Shown here: piece after piece, positions 32,801 through 40,764 of the stretch | Layout: each line of letters opens with the position of its first letter | Position numbering within the stretch: the stretch's first letter is position 1 | From: a bacterium UBP11_UBA4055 | GTDB lineage: Bacteria > UBA4055 | NCBI GenBank assembly: GCA_002382735.1 | Contig: DFZN01000006.1 | Span: forward strand, 1-64,000 | DNA length: 64,000 nucleotides | Direction of reading: 5' to 3' | Made by a program: the position numbers and the translations under genes | The notes under the pieces: generated by a model | The model's input: only the letters and a program-made list of their open reading frames with translations | What the model was told of the DNA's origin: nothing | The model's database searches: none

Positions 32801-33061
32801 GACAGGAAAATTGTTTTTATGAATCTCCCTGTAAGATGCGTCATAAGAATATATACTCTAGCCGGTGATCTGGTAAAAACGATCACGCATAACGGAAACG
32901 CTGCAGAAAACATGTTATGGAACTACGGAGAATATGCTGCGTATTGGAACCTGATTAACGACAATCATCAGGCGGTCATGTCAGGTATTTATCTTTTCAG
33001 CGTTCAGGATGTGGATAAGAAAAAGGATGATTTTGTAGGCAAGTTCGTGATAATTAAGTAG
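29828..33061 (+). CDS. Large exported surface protein with a C-terminal sorting/adhesion module
   Basis: This 1077-residue protein has an N-terminal hydrophobic signal (about 1-18, VTYLIILVIIQLWSKP). The body is rich in Asp, Gly, Tyr and Trp and shows no catalytic motif. The C-terminal ~110 residues have VVPNPYRGNVDYENMGWENP, LPVRCVIRIYTLAGDLVKTITHNG and MSGIYLFSVQDVDKKKD...GKFVIIK, a variant of the FCB C-terminal sorting domain. Such proteins in Marinimicrobia/KSB1-like genomes are exported cell-surface proteins. It follows the AbiEii gene after two bases. It appears more A+T rich than the flanking chromosomal genes, suggesting a different history. No function is claimed. Confidence 0.8.
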   Translation: MRKIVTYLIILVIIQLWSKPFFNLKNSDRSIPAHVKIDTVNKSIKPYPENRVHRAGIFWLNMTNCGYFGNPADEMYDPCTQKTAPSGELPAGSDIEFLFVAGIMFGGYLDSADVNIKGANAKIFQGPLASTGYEGWKGFNGYYDMPKELWAVNFTEDPSGSFFGNIKESSNTIGRKNCLFEDVYDPLATAEEQFNINYTDKFVDRIYTGMDDYDRRLHIPLGIEVKQKSYAWSYPFAKKYIIIDYTLYNQNKDYKDIFDFFMGMYFDCDVGYLPSYSTGEIAQDDIGGFIENWSGYIDPATGQSETIKLNLAWVSDNDGRPYYINQDTGDMIELGEGNPLDGALGIATIRVLRNPNPDLTYSFNIYNANSSSESYDWGPRWKTGLHADWQYDLSYQQKGYDDSNYDSLYNDIGQFMYGGRTEGRPIGDRGKYMVMSNNELDYNQTSIREVYLGMDTQADGTLIRQADKWQRWTTDVDIGSDGFSENVADGTIAEMNDLANGKDTKFIISFGPLGMESTTNLAYDSDLDGLPDSVITNKKVWKFAYGDSLKLTLAFIVNNNFHTSVLQDANYRDSSVVNLSDGLDITLYDQGWYDALYNVKWAERLYDIPMWDTPVKKWGAEKKDGWYGEDVGKDGLLADYVASECWWTSSIYGGPDENERDFELTDFESPVTDIYGFTSTSEDNLLPFGNKNGSGGFGITGSESTGEGYGYMVKYPKPDGVFPQGTWVRFGFDNDELDSGDGVPDFTAPPPPPSPKLKISYDENDVIIEWSSHEIFEEAGNLGAAGSEHFRDPFTGRIDFEGYQIMVSQTRFAKDYVEVYSIDKENYAYENVAVIGEYLSDPIPADTLNAYPGDYPAIKTVNGKIWQLVSFGENRSMDENFKLPGIFSYSVTFDSTYIDELGLIRNYKFIFKNKLLADEFYVAVTASDHGDAKSETPPLKSSPLNNGRSIIPVQLQNSDDVVVVPNPYRGNVDYENMGWENPDGSHEWTEEDRKIVFMNLPVRCVIRIYTLAGDLVKTITHNGNAAENMLWNYGEYAAYWNLINDNHQAVMSGIYLFSVQDVDKKKDDFVGKFVIIK

Positions 33062-33102
33062 ATACTGCAGAGTACATCTACTGATTACACATAATTTTTA
33101 AC

Positions 33103-33131
33103 TTGATATTATCATGTAACTTTTATATATT
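33103..33131 (+). promoter_or_regulatory. Promoter of the 33186 gene
   Basis: TTGATA (33103-33108), 17 bases and TATATT (33126-33131). The start near 33138 leaves a leader of about 48 bases before the GTG at 33186. Confidence 0.6.
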
Positions 33132-33185
33132 CTCTGACTTTTCTTAAGGAAGAGAAGGGTTACTATTAAATTCAAGGAGAGACAG

Positions 33186-33845
33186 GTGAGATTTATAGTT
33201 AAAATACAAATTCTGATCATGGCTGCGGCATTTTCATTAGCTTTCTCAAAGGATTACTATATAAAACAGATGCTTGTGGCAGACGCTGACGATGACGGAA
33301 GGTTGGATACGACATTTCAGGAAACATATATCTCCGACAAGCTTGTAGTAATGATGGATGAAATGAGCCTGAGTTATCTTGATGAAGAATCATTTTCGTT
33401 TTATAACAATATCGACAGCTCATATTTCAGAAGGACTTTCAAAGAGCTTGAGGAGCTTATGACGAGTTCCGATTCACAGATAAAGGATTTCAAGCTTACG
33501 CGAACGGAAGAAAAAAAGAAGATCGGTCAGTGGCAGACTGAAAAATATACGGCCAAAGCGGTGATAATGGGCATGGATATGGACCTCGATATGTACATAG
33601 CTAAAAATACCGGATTTCCTTCAGACCTTATAATCAGGCAGCAGGGCAAGATGAATCAGAATTCAAAGAACATAAAAGATATGATGGATAAGATAAAAAA
33701 TACCGGCGGCATAGTCATAAAAGAAATTGCCATGATAGGAGGTACTCAGGTCTCTGAAAAAGAGATCGTTTCCATTAAAGAGCTTGAGAAACTGGATAAA
33801 AAGATCACTGACAGGCCTAAAGGCTACAAATTAATGGAACAGTAA
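33186..33845 (+). CDS. Exported protein of unknown function (DUF4412-like)
   Basis: A 219-residue protein initiated at GTG with AAGGAGAG seven bases upstream. Residues 1-20 are a signal peptide (KIQILIMAAAFSLAFS). The mature part, YYIKQMLVADADDDGRLDTT and KLVVMMDEMSLSYLDEES, then TRTEEKKKIGQWQTEKYTAKAVIMGMDMDLDMYIAKNTGFP, resembles the small periplasmic DUF4412 group, whose role is unknown. It stands 13 bases before ileS and may share its transcript. Confidence 0.7.
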   Translation: MRFIVKIQILIMAAAFSLAFSKDYYIKQMLVADADDDGRLDTTFQETYISDKLVVMMDEMSLSYLDEESFSFYNNIDSSYFRRTFKELEELMTSSDSQIKDFKLTRTEEKKKIGQWQTEKYTAKAVIMGMDMDLDMYIAKNTGFPSDLIIRQQGKMNQNSKNIKDMMDKIKNTGGIVIKEIAMIGGTQVSEKEIVSIKELEKLDKKITDRPKGYKLMEQ

Positions 33846-33858
33846 AATAGAGGATAAA

Positions 33859-36800
33859 ATGTTTAAAGATGTAAATCCAAAAGTAAATTTTCCCGATATA
33901 GAAGAAAGCGTTCTGGATTTCTGGAAAAAGAACGGTATATTCAAAAAATCTATGGACCAGAGGAAGGATCAGAAAGAATATGTGTTCTATGACGGTCCTC
34001 CGTTCGCGACAGGATTGCCTCATTACGGGCACCTGGTAGGCGGGACATTGAAGGATGTCATACCGAGATACTGGACGATGAAGGGAAGATATGTATCAAG
34101 AAGGTTCGGATGGGACTGCCACGGACTTCCGGTAGAATATGAGGTCGAAAAAGAGCTCAAATTTGAATCAAAGAAAGATATAGAGGATTTCGGGATAGAT
34201 AAATTCAACGAAGCCTGCAGAAGCATAGTATTGAAATATGTCGATGAATGGGAAAAGATAATCGAAAGAACGGGCAGATGGGTCGATTTCGTTGACGATT
34301 ACAAGACCATGGACATAGATTATATGGAGTCGGTATGGTGGGTATTCAAGACCATATGGGACAGAGGACTGGTCAAGAAAGGCTACAGGGTGAACCATTT
34401 CTGCACAAGATGTTCTACACCGCTTTCCAAACACGAGGCCAGCCTGGAATACAAGGATGTTCAGGATCCGTCCGTCACCGTCATATTCAAGGTCAAAGGT
34501 GAAGAAAACCTGTACCTTACAGCCTGGACTACAACTCCATGGACTCTTCCCTCGAATGCGGCTCTGGCGGTCAGGAACAGCATAGAATATTCGTTCGTAA
34601 AGAACAATGAGGACGGAAAAGTTCTCGTTATGGCTTCGGACAGAATACCGCACTACTTCAAGGAAGGGACTTATGAAGTCGTTAAGACCGTTCCCGGAAC
34701 AGAACTTGTCGGCCTGAAATACGAACCCCTCTTCGATTTCTACAAAGACATGAACGAGTACATACACACCGTAATAGAAGCCGATTATGTTTCTACCGAA
34801 GACGGAACAGGGATCGTGCATCAGGCACCCGCTTTCGGTCAGGAGGATTTCGAGGCCGGGAAAAAGTACAATATCCCGGTATTAAATCCGGTTGACGATA
34901 TGGGCAAGTTCAATTCTGAAGTCCCGGATTATGAAGGCGTCAACATAAAAGTCGCGGACAAACAGATAATAAAGGACCTTAAGGTGGCCGGAAAGCTGAT
35001 AAGGCACGATACTATACAGCACAGTTATCCGCACTGCTGGAGATGCGACACAGGTCTGATACAGAAAGCGACCGACAGCTGGGTGATAGAGGTCGAATCG
35101 ATAAAAAAGGATATGATCGACAACAACGAACAGATAAACTGGGTGCCTGACAATATAAAATATGGCAGATTCGGCAACCTCCTTGAGCAGATGCCCGAGT
35201 GGCATATATCGAGGAACAGATACTGGGGCGCGCCTCTGCCTGTCTGGATATGCGAAACCTGCGGAAATACTGAATGCATAGGTTCAGTACAGGAGCTGAA
35301 GGACAGGACAGGAATATCGGAAATAACAGACATACACAAGCACTTCGTGGACAAGATGACCATGAAATGTTCATGCGGCGGAGAGATGAGAAGGACTTCC
35401 GAAGTCCTGGACTGCTGGTTCGAGTCGGGCTCGATGCCTTACGCTCAGAACCACTATCCGTTCGAGAATAAAGAGAGGTTCGAAGAGAACTTCCCCTGTG
35501 ATTTCATAGCGGAAGGCATCGATCAGACAAGAGGCTGGTTCAACAAGCTGCTCGTAATATCGACAGCACTGTTCAACAAGCCCGCATTCCTGAATGTTAT
35601 CGTGAACGGAACTGTGCTCGCTGAGGACGGCAGCAAAATGTCGAAGTCAAAGAAAAATTATCCGCCGGTCACAGATATACTTGACAAATATGGCGCGGAC
35701 GCGATGAGAATGTATCTCATAAACTCGCCGGCGGTAAGAGCGGAGAACCTCAGATTCTCCGAGGCAGGAATAATGGAAGTGATAAAAAAAGTGATGCTGC
35801 CGCTTTGGAACAGCTATAGTTTCCTTGTCACTTATGCCAACATAGACAACTGGAAACCCCGTCCCGAATATTTTAAGCCGGAAGATCTGACCAATGATCT
35901 TGATAAGTGGATAATGTCATACCTGCAAAGTCTCACCAAAGAGGTCAACGAGCAGATGAGGGCGTATAAGCTGTATAATGTTCTGCCCGCTATGACGATC
36001 TTTATCGACAGGCTTACCAACTGGTATATCAGGCGTTCAAGAAGAAGATTCTGGAAAAGCGGTAACGATCAGGATAAACTGCACGCTTACGAAACACTGT
36101 ATGAAGTTCTCTCAATATTAACTAAACTGATCGCACCGGTCATGCCTTTTATAGCCGAAGAACTATATCAGAATCTCGAACTTACCGCATATCCGGACGC
36201 TGCTCCTTCAGTTCATCTCAGGGACTATCCCGAAGTTGACGAAAGGTTCATAGATACAGAGCTTGAAGAAAAAATGTCGTTCGTGGAAACCGCTGTAAGG
36301 CTGGGAAGAATACTCAGGAACGAGAAGAACATAAAGATCAGGCAGCCTCTCTCGAACTTCACTGTAGTAGCCAACAGGGAAATAACTCAGAACGCGGTAA
36401 GGGAATACAGCGGGCTGATAAAAGAGGAGCTGAATGTTAAAAATGTGACAGTTATCGTGAACGAGGAAGAACTCGCTAAGATAACCGCCAAACCTAATTT
36501 CAGACTTCTAGGTAAAAAATTCGGCTCAAAAGTCAAAAGCATAGCCGAAGGGATATCGTCGCTTTCTCTGGAAGAAATACGCGCATTAGAACAGGGAGAT
36601 TCGGTCACGATGGAAGGCGAAAATATAACTATAGAAGATCTGACAGTTCAGCATGAATCGAAACAGGGTATATTCTCGGCATCCGAAGGAGATATAACAG
36701 TTTCATTAGACACCACCGTTACTCCTGAACTTTTGGCGGAATGTCACGCCAGAGAGCTGATAAACAGGATACAGAACTTGAGAAAGGAAAGCGGTTTTGA

Positions 36801-36993
36801 GATATCCGACAGAATAAATGTTACTTACAATGCGGGAGAGGAACTCGCCGGTGCCATAACCGAACTTAACAGTTACATAGCGTCTGAAACTCTGAGCGTC
36901 AGGATCGAGAAAGATGAGAATATAAAAGAGAATGCGACAGAACTTGAGATAAACGGTTTGACCTGCCGTCTTAAGATCGAAAAAGCAAAATAA
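33859..36993 (+). CDS. ileS: Isoleucyl-tRNA synthetase, type 2 (eukaryotic-like)
   Basis: The 1044-residue enzyme charges tRNA-Ile. The class I motifs are PPFATGLPHYGH (HIGH, about residues 48-59) and DGSKMSKSKKN (KMSKS, about 590-600). PFATGLPHYGH rather than PYANGxIHxGH places it in the eukaryotic/archaeal-like IleRS2 type, which is naturally less sensitive to mupirocin. The large CP1 editing domain (about 190-410), with TAWTTTPWTLPSN, is intact. The zinc-like CETCGNTE and CSCGG segments are inserted. The length fits type 2. It is followed by a DksA/TraR-like gene and lspA, a well-known neighbourhood. No T-box leader was seen. Confidence 0.93.
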   Translation: MFKDVNPKVNFPDIEESVLDFWKKNGIFKKSMDQRKDQKEYVFYDGPPFATGLPHYGHLVGGTLKDVIPRYWTMKGRYVSRRFGWDCHGLPVEYEVEKELKFESKKDIEDFGIDKFNEACRSIVLKYVDEWEKIIERTGRWVDFVDDYKTMDIDYMESVWWVFKTIWDRGLVKKGYRVNHFCTRCSTPLSKHEASLEYKDVQDPSVTVIFKVKGEENLYLTAWTTTPWTLPSNAALAVRNSIEYSFVKNNEDGKVLVMASDRIPHYFKEGTYEVVKTVPGTELVGLKYEPLFDFYKDMNEYIHTVIEADYVSTEDGTGIVHQAPAFGQEDFEAGKKYNIPVLNPVDDMGKFNSEVPDYEGVNIKVADKQIIKDLKVAGKLIRHDTIQHSYPHCWRCDTGLIQKATDSWVIEVESIKKDMIDNNEQINWVPDNIKYGRFGNLLEQMPEWHISRNRYWGAPLPVWICETCGNTECIGSVQELKDRTGISEITDIHKHFVDKMTMKCSCGGEMRRTSEVLDCWFESGSMPYAQNHYPFENKERFEENFPCDFIAEGIDQTRGWFNKLLVISTALFNKPAFLNVIVNGTVLAEDGSKMSKSKKNYPPVTDILDKYGADAMRMYLINSPAVRAENLRFSEAGIMEVIKKVMLPLWNSYSFLVTYANIDNWKPRPEYFKPEDLTNDLDKWIMSYLQSLTKEVNEQMRAYKLYNVLPAMTIFIDRLTNWYIRRSRRRFWKSGNDQDKLHAYETLYEVLSILTKLIAPVMPFIAEELYQNLELTAYPDAAPSVHLRDYPEVDERFIDTELEEKMSFVETAVRLGRILRNEKNIKIRQPLSNFTVVANREITQNAVREYSGLIKEELNVKNVTVIVNEEELAKITAKPNFRLLGKKFGSKVKSIAEGISSLSLEEIRALEQGDSVTMEGENITIEDLTVQHESKQGIFSASEGDITVSLDTTVTPELLAECHARELINRIQNLRKESGFEISDRINVTYNAGEELAGAITELNSYIASETLSVRIEKDENIKENATELEINGLTCRLKIEKAK

Positions 36994-37023
36994 TCTAAGA
37001 TAAACAGAAACAAAGGAGCTACT

Positions 37024-37398
37024 ATGGCCGAAAAAATGAAATACACCAAACCCGAGCTCGAAGTCTTCAAAAAAATAATTCTCGAGCAGATCGAGGAGAC
37101 AAAAGAGATAATTGACCACAATATCTCGAACAATTCCGAATCGATCACAGATCAGACAGGAGAAACACACACAGAAGAACTCGGTACGGAGCATCAGGCC
37201 AGGGAGCTTGATTTTTATATGGCTCAGAGAGAAGGTAAATTTATTTCCAATCTTGAAGGAGCACTGAAAAGGATAGAGGCCGGTACCTACGGTGTATGCA
37301 GGTCATGCGGAAAACTCATCGACAAGAAAAGGCTTAAGATAGTGCCGCATGCTACTCTGTGCTTTGACTGCAAGAACAACAAAGAAAGAAAAGATTAA
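37024..37398 (+). CDS. TraR/DksA-family zinc-finger protein
   Basis: A 124-residue protein with an N-terminal coiled-coil hairpin (about 5-85, ILEQIEETKEIIDHNI...) and a C-terminal four-Cys zinc finger, GVCRSCGKLIDKKRLKIVPHATLCFDCK. It resembles DksA/TraR proteins that bind the RNA polymerase secondary channel, though the acidic tip residues should be checked before assuming DksA function. AAAGGAG precedes the ATG. The location between ileS and lspA matches many bacteria. Confidence 0.88.
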   Translation: MAEKMKYTKPELEVFKKIILEQIEETKEIIDHNISNNSESITDQTGETHTEELGTEHQARELDFYMAQREGKFISNLEGALKRIEAGTYGVCRSCGKLIDKKRLKIVPHATLCFDCKNNKERKD

Positions 37399-37408
37399 AG
37401 ATCAGAGA

Positions 37409-37933
37409 ATGAACCGTTTTTTTAAACTGTTAAGGCAGAGAGCTGCATTTATTGCTGTTTCGGCATTTATCGTGGCTGCGGACAGAATATCTAAGAACTA
37501 TTTTGAGGATTATCTTTTGGGTGTCGAAGGAAATTCCTTTGGGGCTCTGGGAGAGAGTTTCGCAAGATTCACTCTGGCTTACAATGATGGAATCGCCTTC
37601 AGTATAGATCTTGGGGGGAGATATGTTCTTTCTACTGTTTCGGTGATCGCGTCTCTGGTTCTCATATATCTGATCTTCAGTACCGATCTCAGCAAAAGAA
37701 CAGAATTGTGGGCTCTGAGCCTGATCCTCGGTGGCGCTGCAGGCAACCTCATCGACAGGATAACTACTGGAAGAGTGGTCGATTTTATTGACTGCGATTT
37801 TCCCGACTTCATTATGCAGAGGTGGCCGATATTTAACCTTGCAGATTCGTTCATAACGGTGGGAATGATTTTTCTTTTCGTCCACTTTATTTTCTTTGAA
37901 AAACAGCCTGTCAAAACCGATGATTTATCTTGA
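37409..37933 (+). CDS. lspA: Lipoprotein signal peptidase
   Basis: A 174-residue, four-TM aspartic peptidase that cleaves signal peptides from diacylated prolipoproteins. AYNDGIAFSI, GNLIDRITTGRVVDFIDCDF with the first Asp, and FNLADSFITVG with the second catalytic Asp, are all present. I start at ATG 37409, since the frame upstream lies inside the preceding gene; the ribosome site is weak (GATCAGAG). It ends ten bases before the thrS promoter. The lipoprotein candidate at 58344 is a plausible substrate. Confidence 0.9.
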   Translation: MNRFFKLLRQRAAFIAVSAFIVAADRISKNYFEDYLLGVEGNSFGALGESFARFTLAYNDGIAFSIDLGGRYVLSTVSVIASLVLIYLIFSTDLSKRTELWALSLILGGAAGNLIDRITTGRVVDFIDCDFPDFIMQRWPIFNLADSFITVGMIFLFVHFIFFEKQPVKTDDLS

Positions 37934-37958
37934 CATAAAAGATGTTATTGACTATATT
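37930..37958 (+). promoter_or_regulatory. Promoter of thrS-infC-rpmI-rplT
   Basis: Consensus-like TTGACA (37930-37935), exactly 17 bases, and TATATT (37953-37958). The start should be near 37965. It partly overlaps the 3' end of lspA. Confidence 0.75.
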
Positions 37959-37980
37959 ATCAGGCTTTTGTAAACTGTAA

Positions 37981-37999
37981 GGGCATCACAGGAATGCCC
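37981..37999 (+). promoter_or_regulatory. Hairpin in the thrS leader
   Basis: GGGCAT pairs with ATGCCC around a seven-base loop. It lies in the predicted leader, a few bases before the thrS ribosome site. It could block or expose ribosome binding, as in the E. coli thrS operator, but the loop does not carry an anticodon-like UGU, so it may be something else. Confidence 0.4.
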
Positions 38000-38015
38000 G
38001 GCTATGAGGAAGAAA

Positions 38016-39947
38016 ATGATCAAAGTAAAATTCCCCGACGGGAATGTAAAGGAATACGCTGAAGGAACTCTCGCGATCGAAGTCGCGAAGAGCATAAGTC
38101 CTGCTTTGGCAAAAGAAGTGCTGGCGGTTCAGATCGACGGCAAATTAAAAGATCTCGGTTCCAGGCTTGAATCGGACTGCTCTTTAAAATTCGTAAAGTT
38201 CTCCGATCCGGAAGGAAAGGATGTTTACTGGCATTCAACATCTCACATTATGGCTCAGGCGGTAGTAAGGCTGTTTCCGGGAACAAAGGTCGCGATAGGT
38301 CCGTCCATTGAGCAGGGTTTTTATTACGATTTTGAGCATGAACCTTTTACCGATGACGAACTGGAAAAAGTAGAGAAAGAAGTTCAGAAGATCATAAAAG
38401 AAAATCAGAAATTTGAAAGAAAGGTCGTGAGCAGGAACGAAGCGCTCGATTTTTTCAGTTCGAAGAATGAAATATACAAGGTCGAGCTGATCGAAGCTCT
38501 GGCTGAAGGCGAAACGATCTCCATGTACATGAACGGCGAATTCACAGACCTTTGCCGCGGGCCGCACCTTATGGGCACGGGGTCGGTGAAAAAATTCAAG
38601 GTTCTCTCAAGCTCCGGCGCATACTGGAGAGGCGATTCAAAGAACGCTATGCTGCAGAGGATATACGGGATCAGCTTTCCATCTCAGGACGAAATGGACT
38701 TTTTCTTAAAAGTCAGGGAAGAGGCTGAAAAAAGAGACCACAGGAAACTCGGAAGGGAACTTGACCTGTTCAGCTTTCATCCGGAAGCTCCCGGAATGCC
38801 TTTCTATCACCACAACGGCATGATAGTAAAGCAACTGCTGATAGATTACTGGAGATACGAGCACAACATTGACGGATATAAAGAGATCCAGACACCGCAG
38901 CTCATGAGCAAGACCCTTTGGGAGACTTCCGGACACTGGTTCAACTACAAAGAGAATATGTTCACCACCGAGACCGAGGGAACGGAATTCGCGGTCAAGC
39001 CGATGAACTGCCCGGGCGGGATGCTTTGGTACAAAGCCGGCCTGCACTCATACAGGGAATTGCCTATGCGTATTTCGGAGCTCGGCCATGTGCACAGAAA
39101 AGAGTTTTCCGGGGCACTTACAGGACTGTTCAGGGTCATGGCTTTCACTCAGGATGATGCCCATATATTCATGACACCTTCTCAGATAAAGCAGGAGATA
39201 CTTGGAGTAATAAGGCTGACCGACAGGATATACAGGACTTTCGGACTTGAATATTCGCTCGCGCTTTCAACAAGGGGCGAGAAATATATTGGAAAGACCG
39301 AGGACTGGGAAGTAGCGACAGATGGTTTGAGATCGGCACTCGAAGAGTACGGTCAGGAATATGTTGTTAACGAAGGCGATGCGGCATTCTACGGCCCGAA
39401 AATAGATATTTATGTCAAAAATGCTCTCGGAAAGGCATGGCAGTGCGGTACGGTACAGCTGGACATGAACCTGCCGGAAAGATTTGATCTGACCTATGTC
39501 GATGAAAATTCGGATAAGAAAAGAGTGATAATGATCCACAGAGCGCTTTACGGATCTATCGAAAGGTTCCTCGGAATCATTCTCGAGCATTTCGGCGGCT
39601 TCTTCCCGTTATGGCTAGCTCCCGTTCAGGTATCGGTAATGCCGGTCAGCGAAAGGTTTAATGATTTTGCTTCAGAGGTCAGAAATATGCTTAATGAAGC
39701 CGGATTCAGAGTAGAATTCGATGAGAGAAGCGAAAAGATCGGCTACAAGATAAGAGAAGCCGAGAGTGTCAAAAAAATTCCGTATATGCTTGTAATAGGA
39801 GAAAAAGAAAAAGATACAGGTGTTTTTACGGTCAGGCGGCACAAAAAAGGTAATATAGGCGAATTCGAACTTTCTGATTTTATCGGAAGGGTCAAACATG
39901 AGGTCGAGAAAAGGATGCTTCCGGAAGGATACAAAATTGAAATATAA
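38016..39947 (+). CDS. thrS: Threonyl-tRNA synthetase
   Basis: A 643-residue class II synthetase. The TGS domain (1-60, MIKVKFPDGNVKEYAEGTLA) is followed by the editing domain with HSTSHIMAQAVVRLFPG (about 69-85). The catalytic core has motif 2 RELPMRISELGHVHRKEFSGAL and motif 3 MIHRALYGSIERFLGIILEH. The C-terminal anticodon-binding domain starts at VQVSVMPVSE. I place the start at ATG 38016, the canonical TGS start with GAGGAAG upstream; ATG 38004 (four more residues) cannot be excluded. It is first of the thrS-infC-rpmI-rplT operon. Confidence 0.93.
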   Translation: MIKVKFPDGNVKEYAEGTLAIEVAKSISPALAKEVLAVQIDGKLKDLGSRLESDCSLKFVKFSDPEGKDVYWHSTSHIMAQAVVRLFPGTKVAIGPSIEQGFYYDFEHEPFTDDELEKVEKEVQKIIKENQKFERKVVSRNEALDFFSSKNEIYKVELIEALAEGETISMYMNGEFTDLCRGPHLMGTGSVKKFKVLSSSGAYWRGDSKNAMLQRIYGISFPSQDEMDFFLKVREEAEKRDHRKLGRELDLFSFHPEAPGMPFYHHNGMIVKQLLIDYWRYEHNIDGYKEIQTPQLMSKTLWETSGHWFNYKENMFTTETEGTEFAVKPMNCPGGMLWYKAGLHSYRELPMRISELGHVHRKEFSGALTGLFRVMAFTQDDAHIFMTPSQIKQEILGVIRLTDRIYRTFGLEYSLALSTRGEKYIGKTEDWEVATDGLRSALEEYGQEYVVNEGDAAFYGPKIDIYVKNALGKAWQCGTVQLDMNLPERFDLTYVDENSDKKRVIMIHRALYGSIERFLGIILEHFGGFFPLWLAPVQVSVMPVSERFNDFASEVRNMLNEAGFRVEFDERSEKIGYKIREAESVKKIPYMLVIGEKEKDTGVFTVRRHKKGNIGEFELSDFIGRVKHEVEKRMLPEGYKIEI

Positions 39948-39967
39948 ATTAATTAAAGAGGTGCGGT

Positions 39968-40510
39968 ATTAAAAAAGGCTTCGCTTTTAAAAAGAAAGAT
40001 GAAAATGATCTCAATATTAATGAGATGATAACTCACGAGGAAGTGAGACTGATAGACGAGAACGGGGAGCAGCTTGGAATAGTCACATCAAAAGAGGCTA
40101 ATGTAATTGCGGCATCCAAAAGTCTGGACCTGGTTGAAATAGCTCCGACCGCAAAACCTCCTGTCTGTAAGATCATAGATTACGGTAAGTTCCGGTATGA
40201 ACAGCAGAAGAAGGAAAAGGAGAGCAAAAAGAAGCAGCATACGGTCTCTCTTAAAACTATCAGGATAATGTCTGTCAACATCGACGACCACGACATTGAG
40301 ATCAAGTCAAAGAAAGCGAGAGAATTTCTGGAGGAAGGCAATAAGGTCAAGGTTTTCCTGCAGTACAGGGGAAGGGAGATCGCTCACAGGGAAATGGGTA
40401 TGGAGCTTTTGAAAACTTTCTTCGGATTCATAGAAGATATCGCAAAAATAGACAAAGAGATAGAACAGGAAGGCAACAGAAGAATTTCAATGATAATCAC
40501 CAAAAAATAA
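39968..40510 (+). CDS. infC: Translation initiation factor IF-3, AUU start
   Basis: IF-3 monitors start-codon choice on the 30S subunit. The frame is open upstream of the first ATG (40025) and reads (I)KKGFAFKKKDENDLNINEMITHEEVRLIDENGEQLG, which matches the family N-terminus (INExIxxxEVRLIDxxGxQLG). Counting from ATG 40025 would remove this domain's start. GAGGTG lies four bases before an ATT at 39968, so AUU is the initiation codon, as in E. coli, where it lets IF-3 repress its own synthesis. The result is 180 residues. It lies 20 bases after thrS and 30 before rpmI. Confidence 0.88.
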   Translation: MKKGFAFKKKDENDLNINEMITHEEVRLIDENGEQLGIVTSKEANVIAASKSLDLVEIAPTAKPPVCKIIDYGKFRYEQQKKEKESKKKQHTVSLKTIRIMSVNIDDHDIEIKSKKAREFLEEGNKVKVFLQYRGREIAHREMGMELLKTFFGFIEDIAKIDKEIEQEGNRRISMIITKK

Positions 40511-40540
40511 CGCAGAAAAAACGGGTAAGGAGTAACACAA

Positions 40541-40738
40541 ATGCCAAAGATCAAGTCGCACAGGGCAGCCAGGAAAAGGATGAGACTTACTTCAAGCGGG
40601 AAAGTAAAGATCGGTTCCGCTTTCACAAGCCATCTTATGACCAACAGGTCTGCAAAGAGAAAAAGAAAACTCAGAAGAGGCGGAATTCTCTCAGCAGTAG
40701 ATTCCGTAAAAGCAAGGCAACTAATAAAAGGCAGTTAA
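40541..40738 (+). CDS. rpmI: 50S ribosomal protein L35
   Basis: A 65-residue basic protein with MPKIKSHRAARKRMRLTSSGKVKIG and the TNRSAKRKRKLRRGG motif of L35. It sits in the canonical order between infC and rplT. Confidence 0.95.
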   Translation: MPKIKSHRAARKRMRLTSSGKVKIGSAFTSHLMTNRSAKRKRKLRRGGILSAVDSVKARQLIKGS

Positions 40739-40764
40739 GAGACTGCTAAAACAAAGGAGCTAAA

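Noticed and set aside
33060..33086. Stem GTAGAT/ATCTAC after the 29828 gene as a terminator
   Set aside because: It has a long loop and no T run.
33846..33858. T-box or other tRNA-sensing leader for ileS or thrS
   Set aside because: No specifier loop, T-box sequence or long leader. The ileS leader is 13 bases after the preceding gene.
37349..37408. Longer N-terminus for lspA
   Set aside because: The 20 additional codons lie inside the preceding zinc-finger gene and do not extend the first TM helix.
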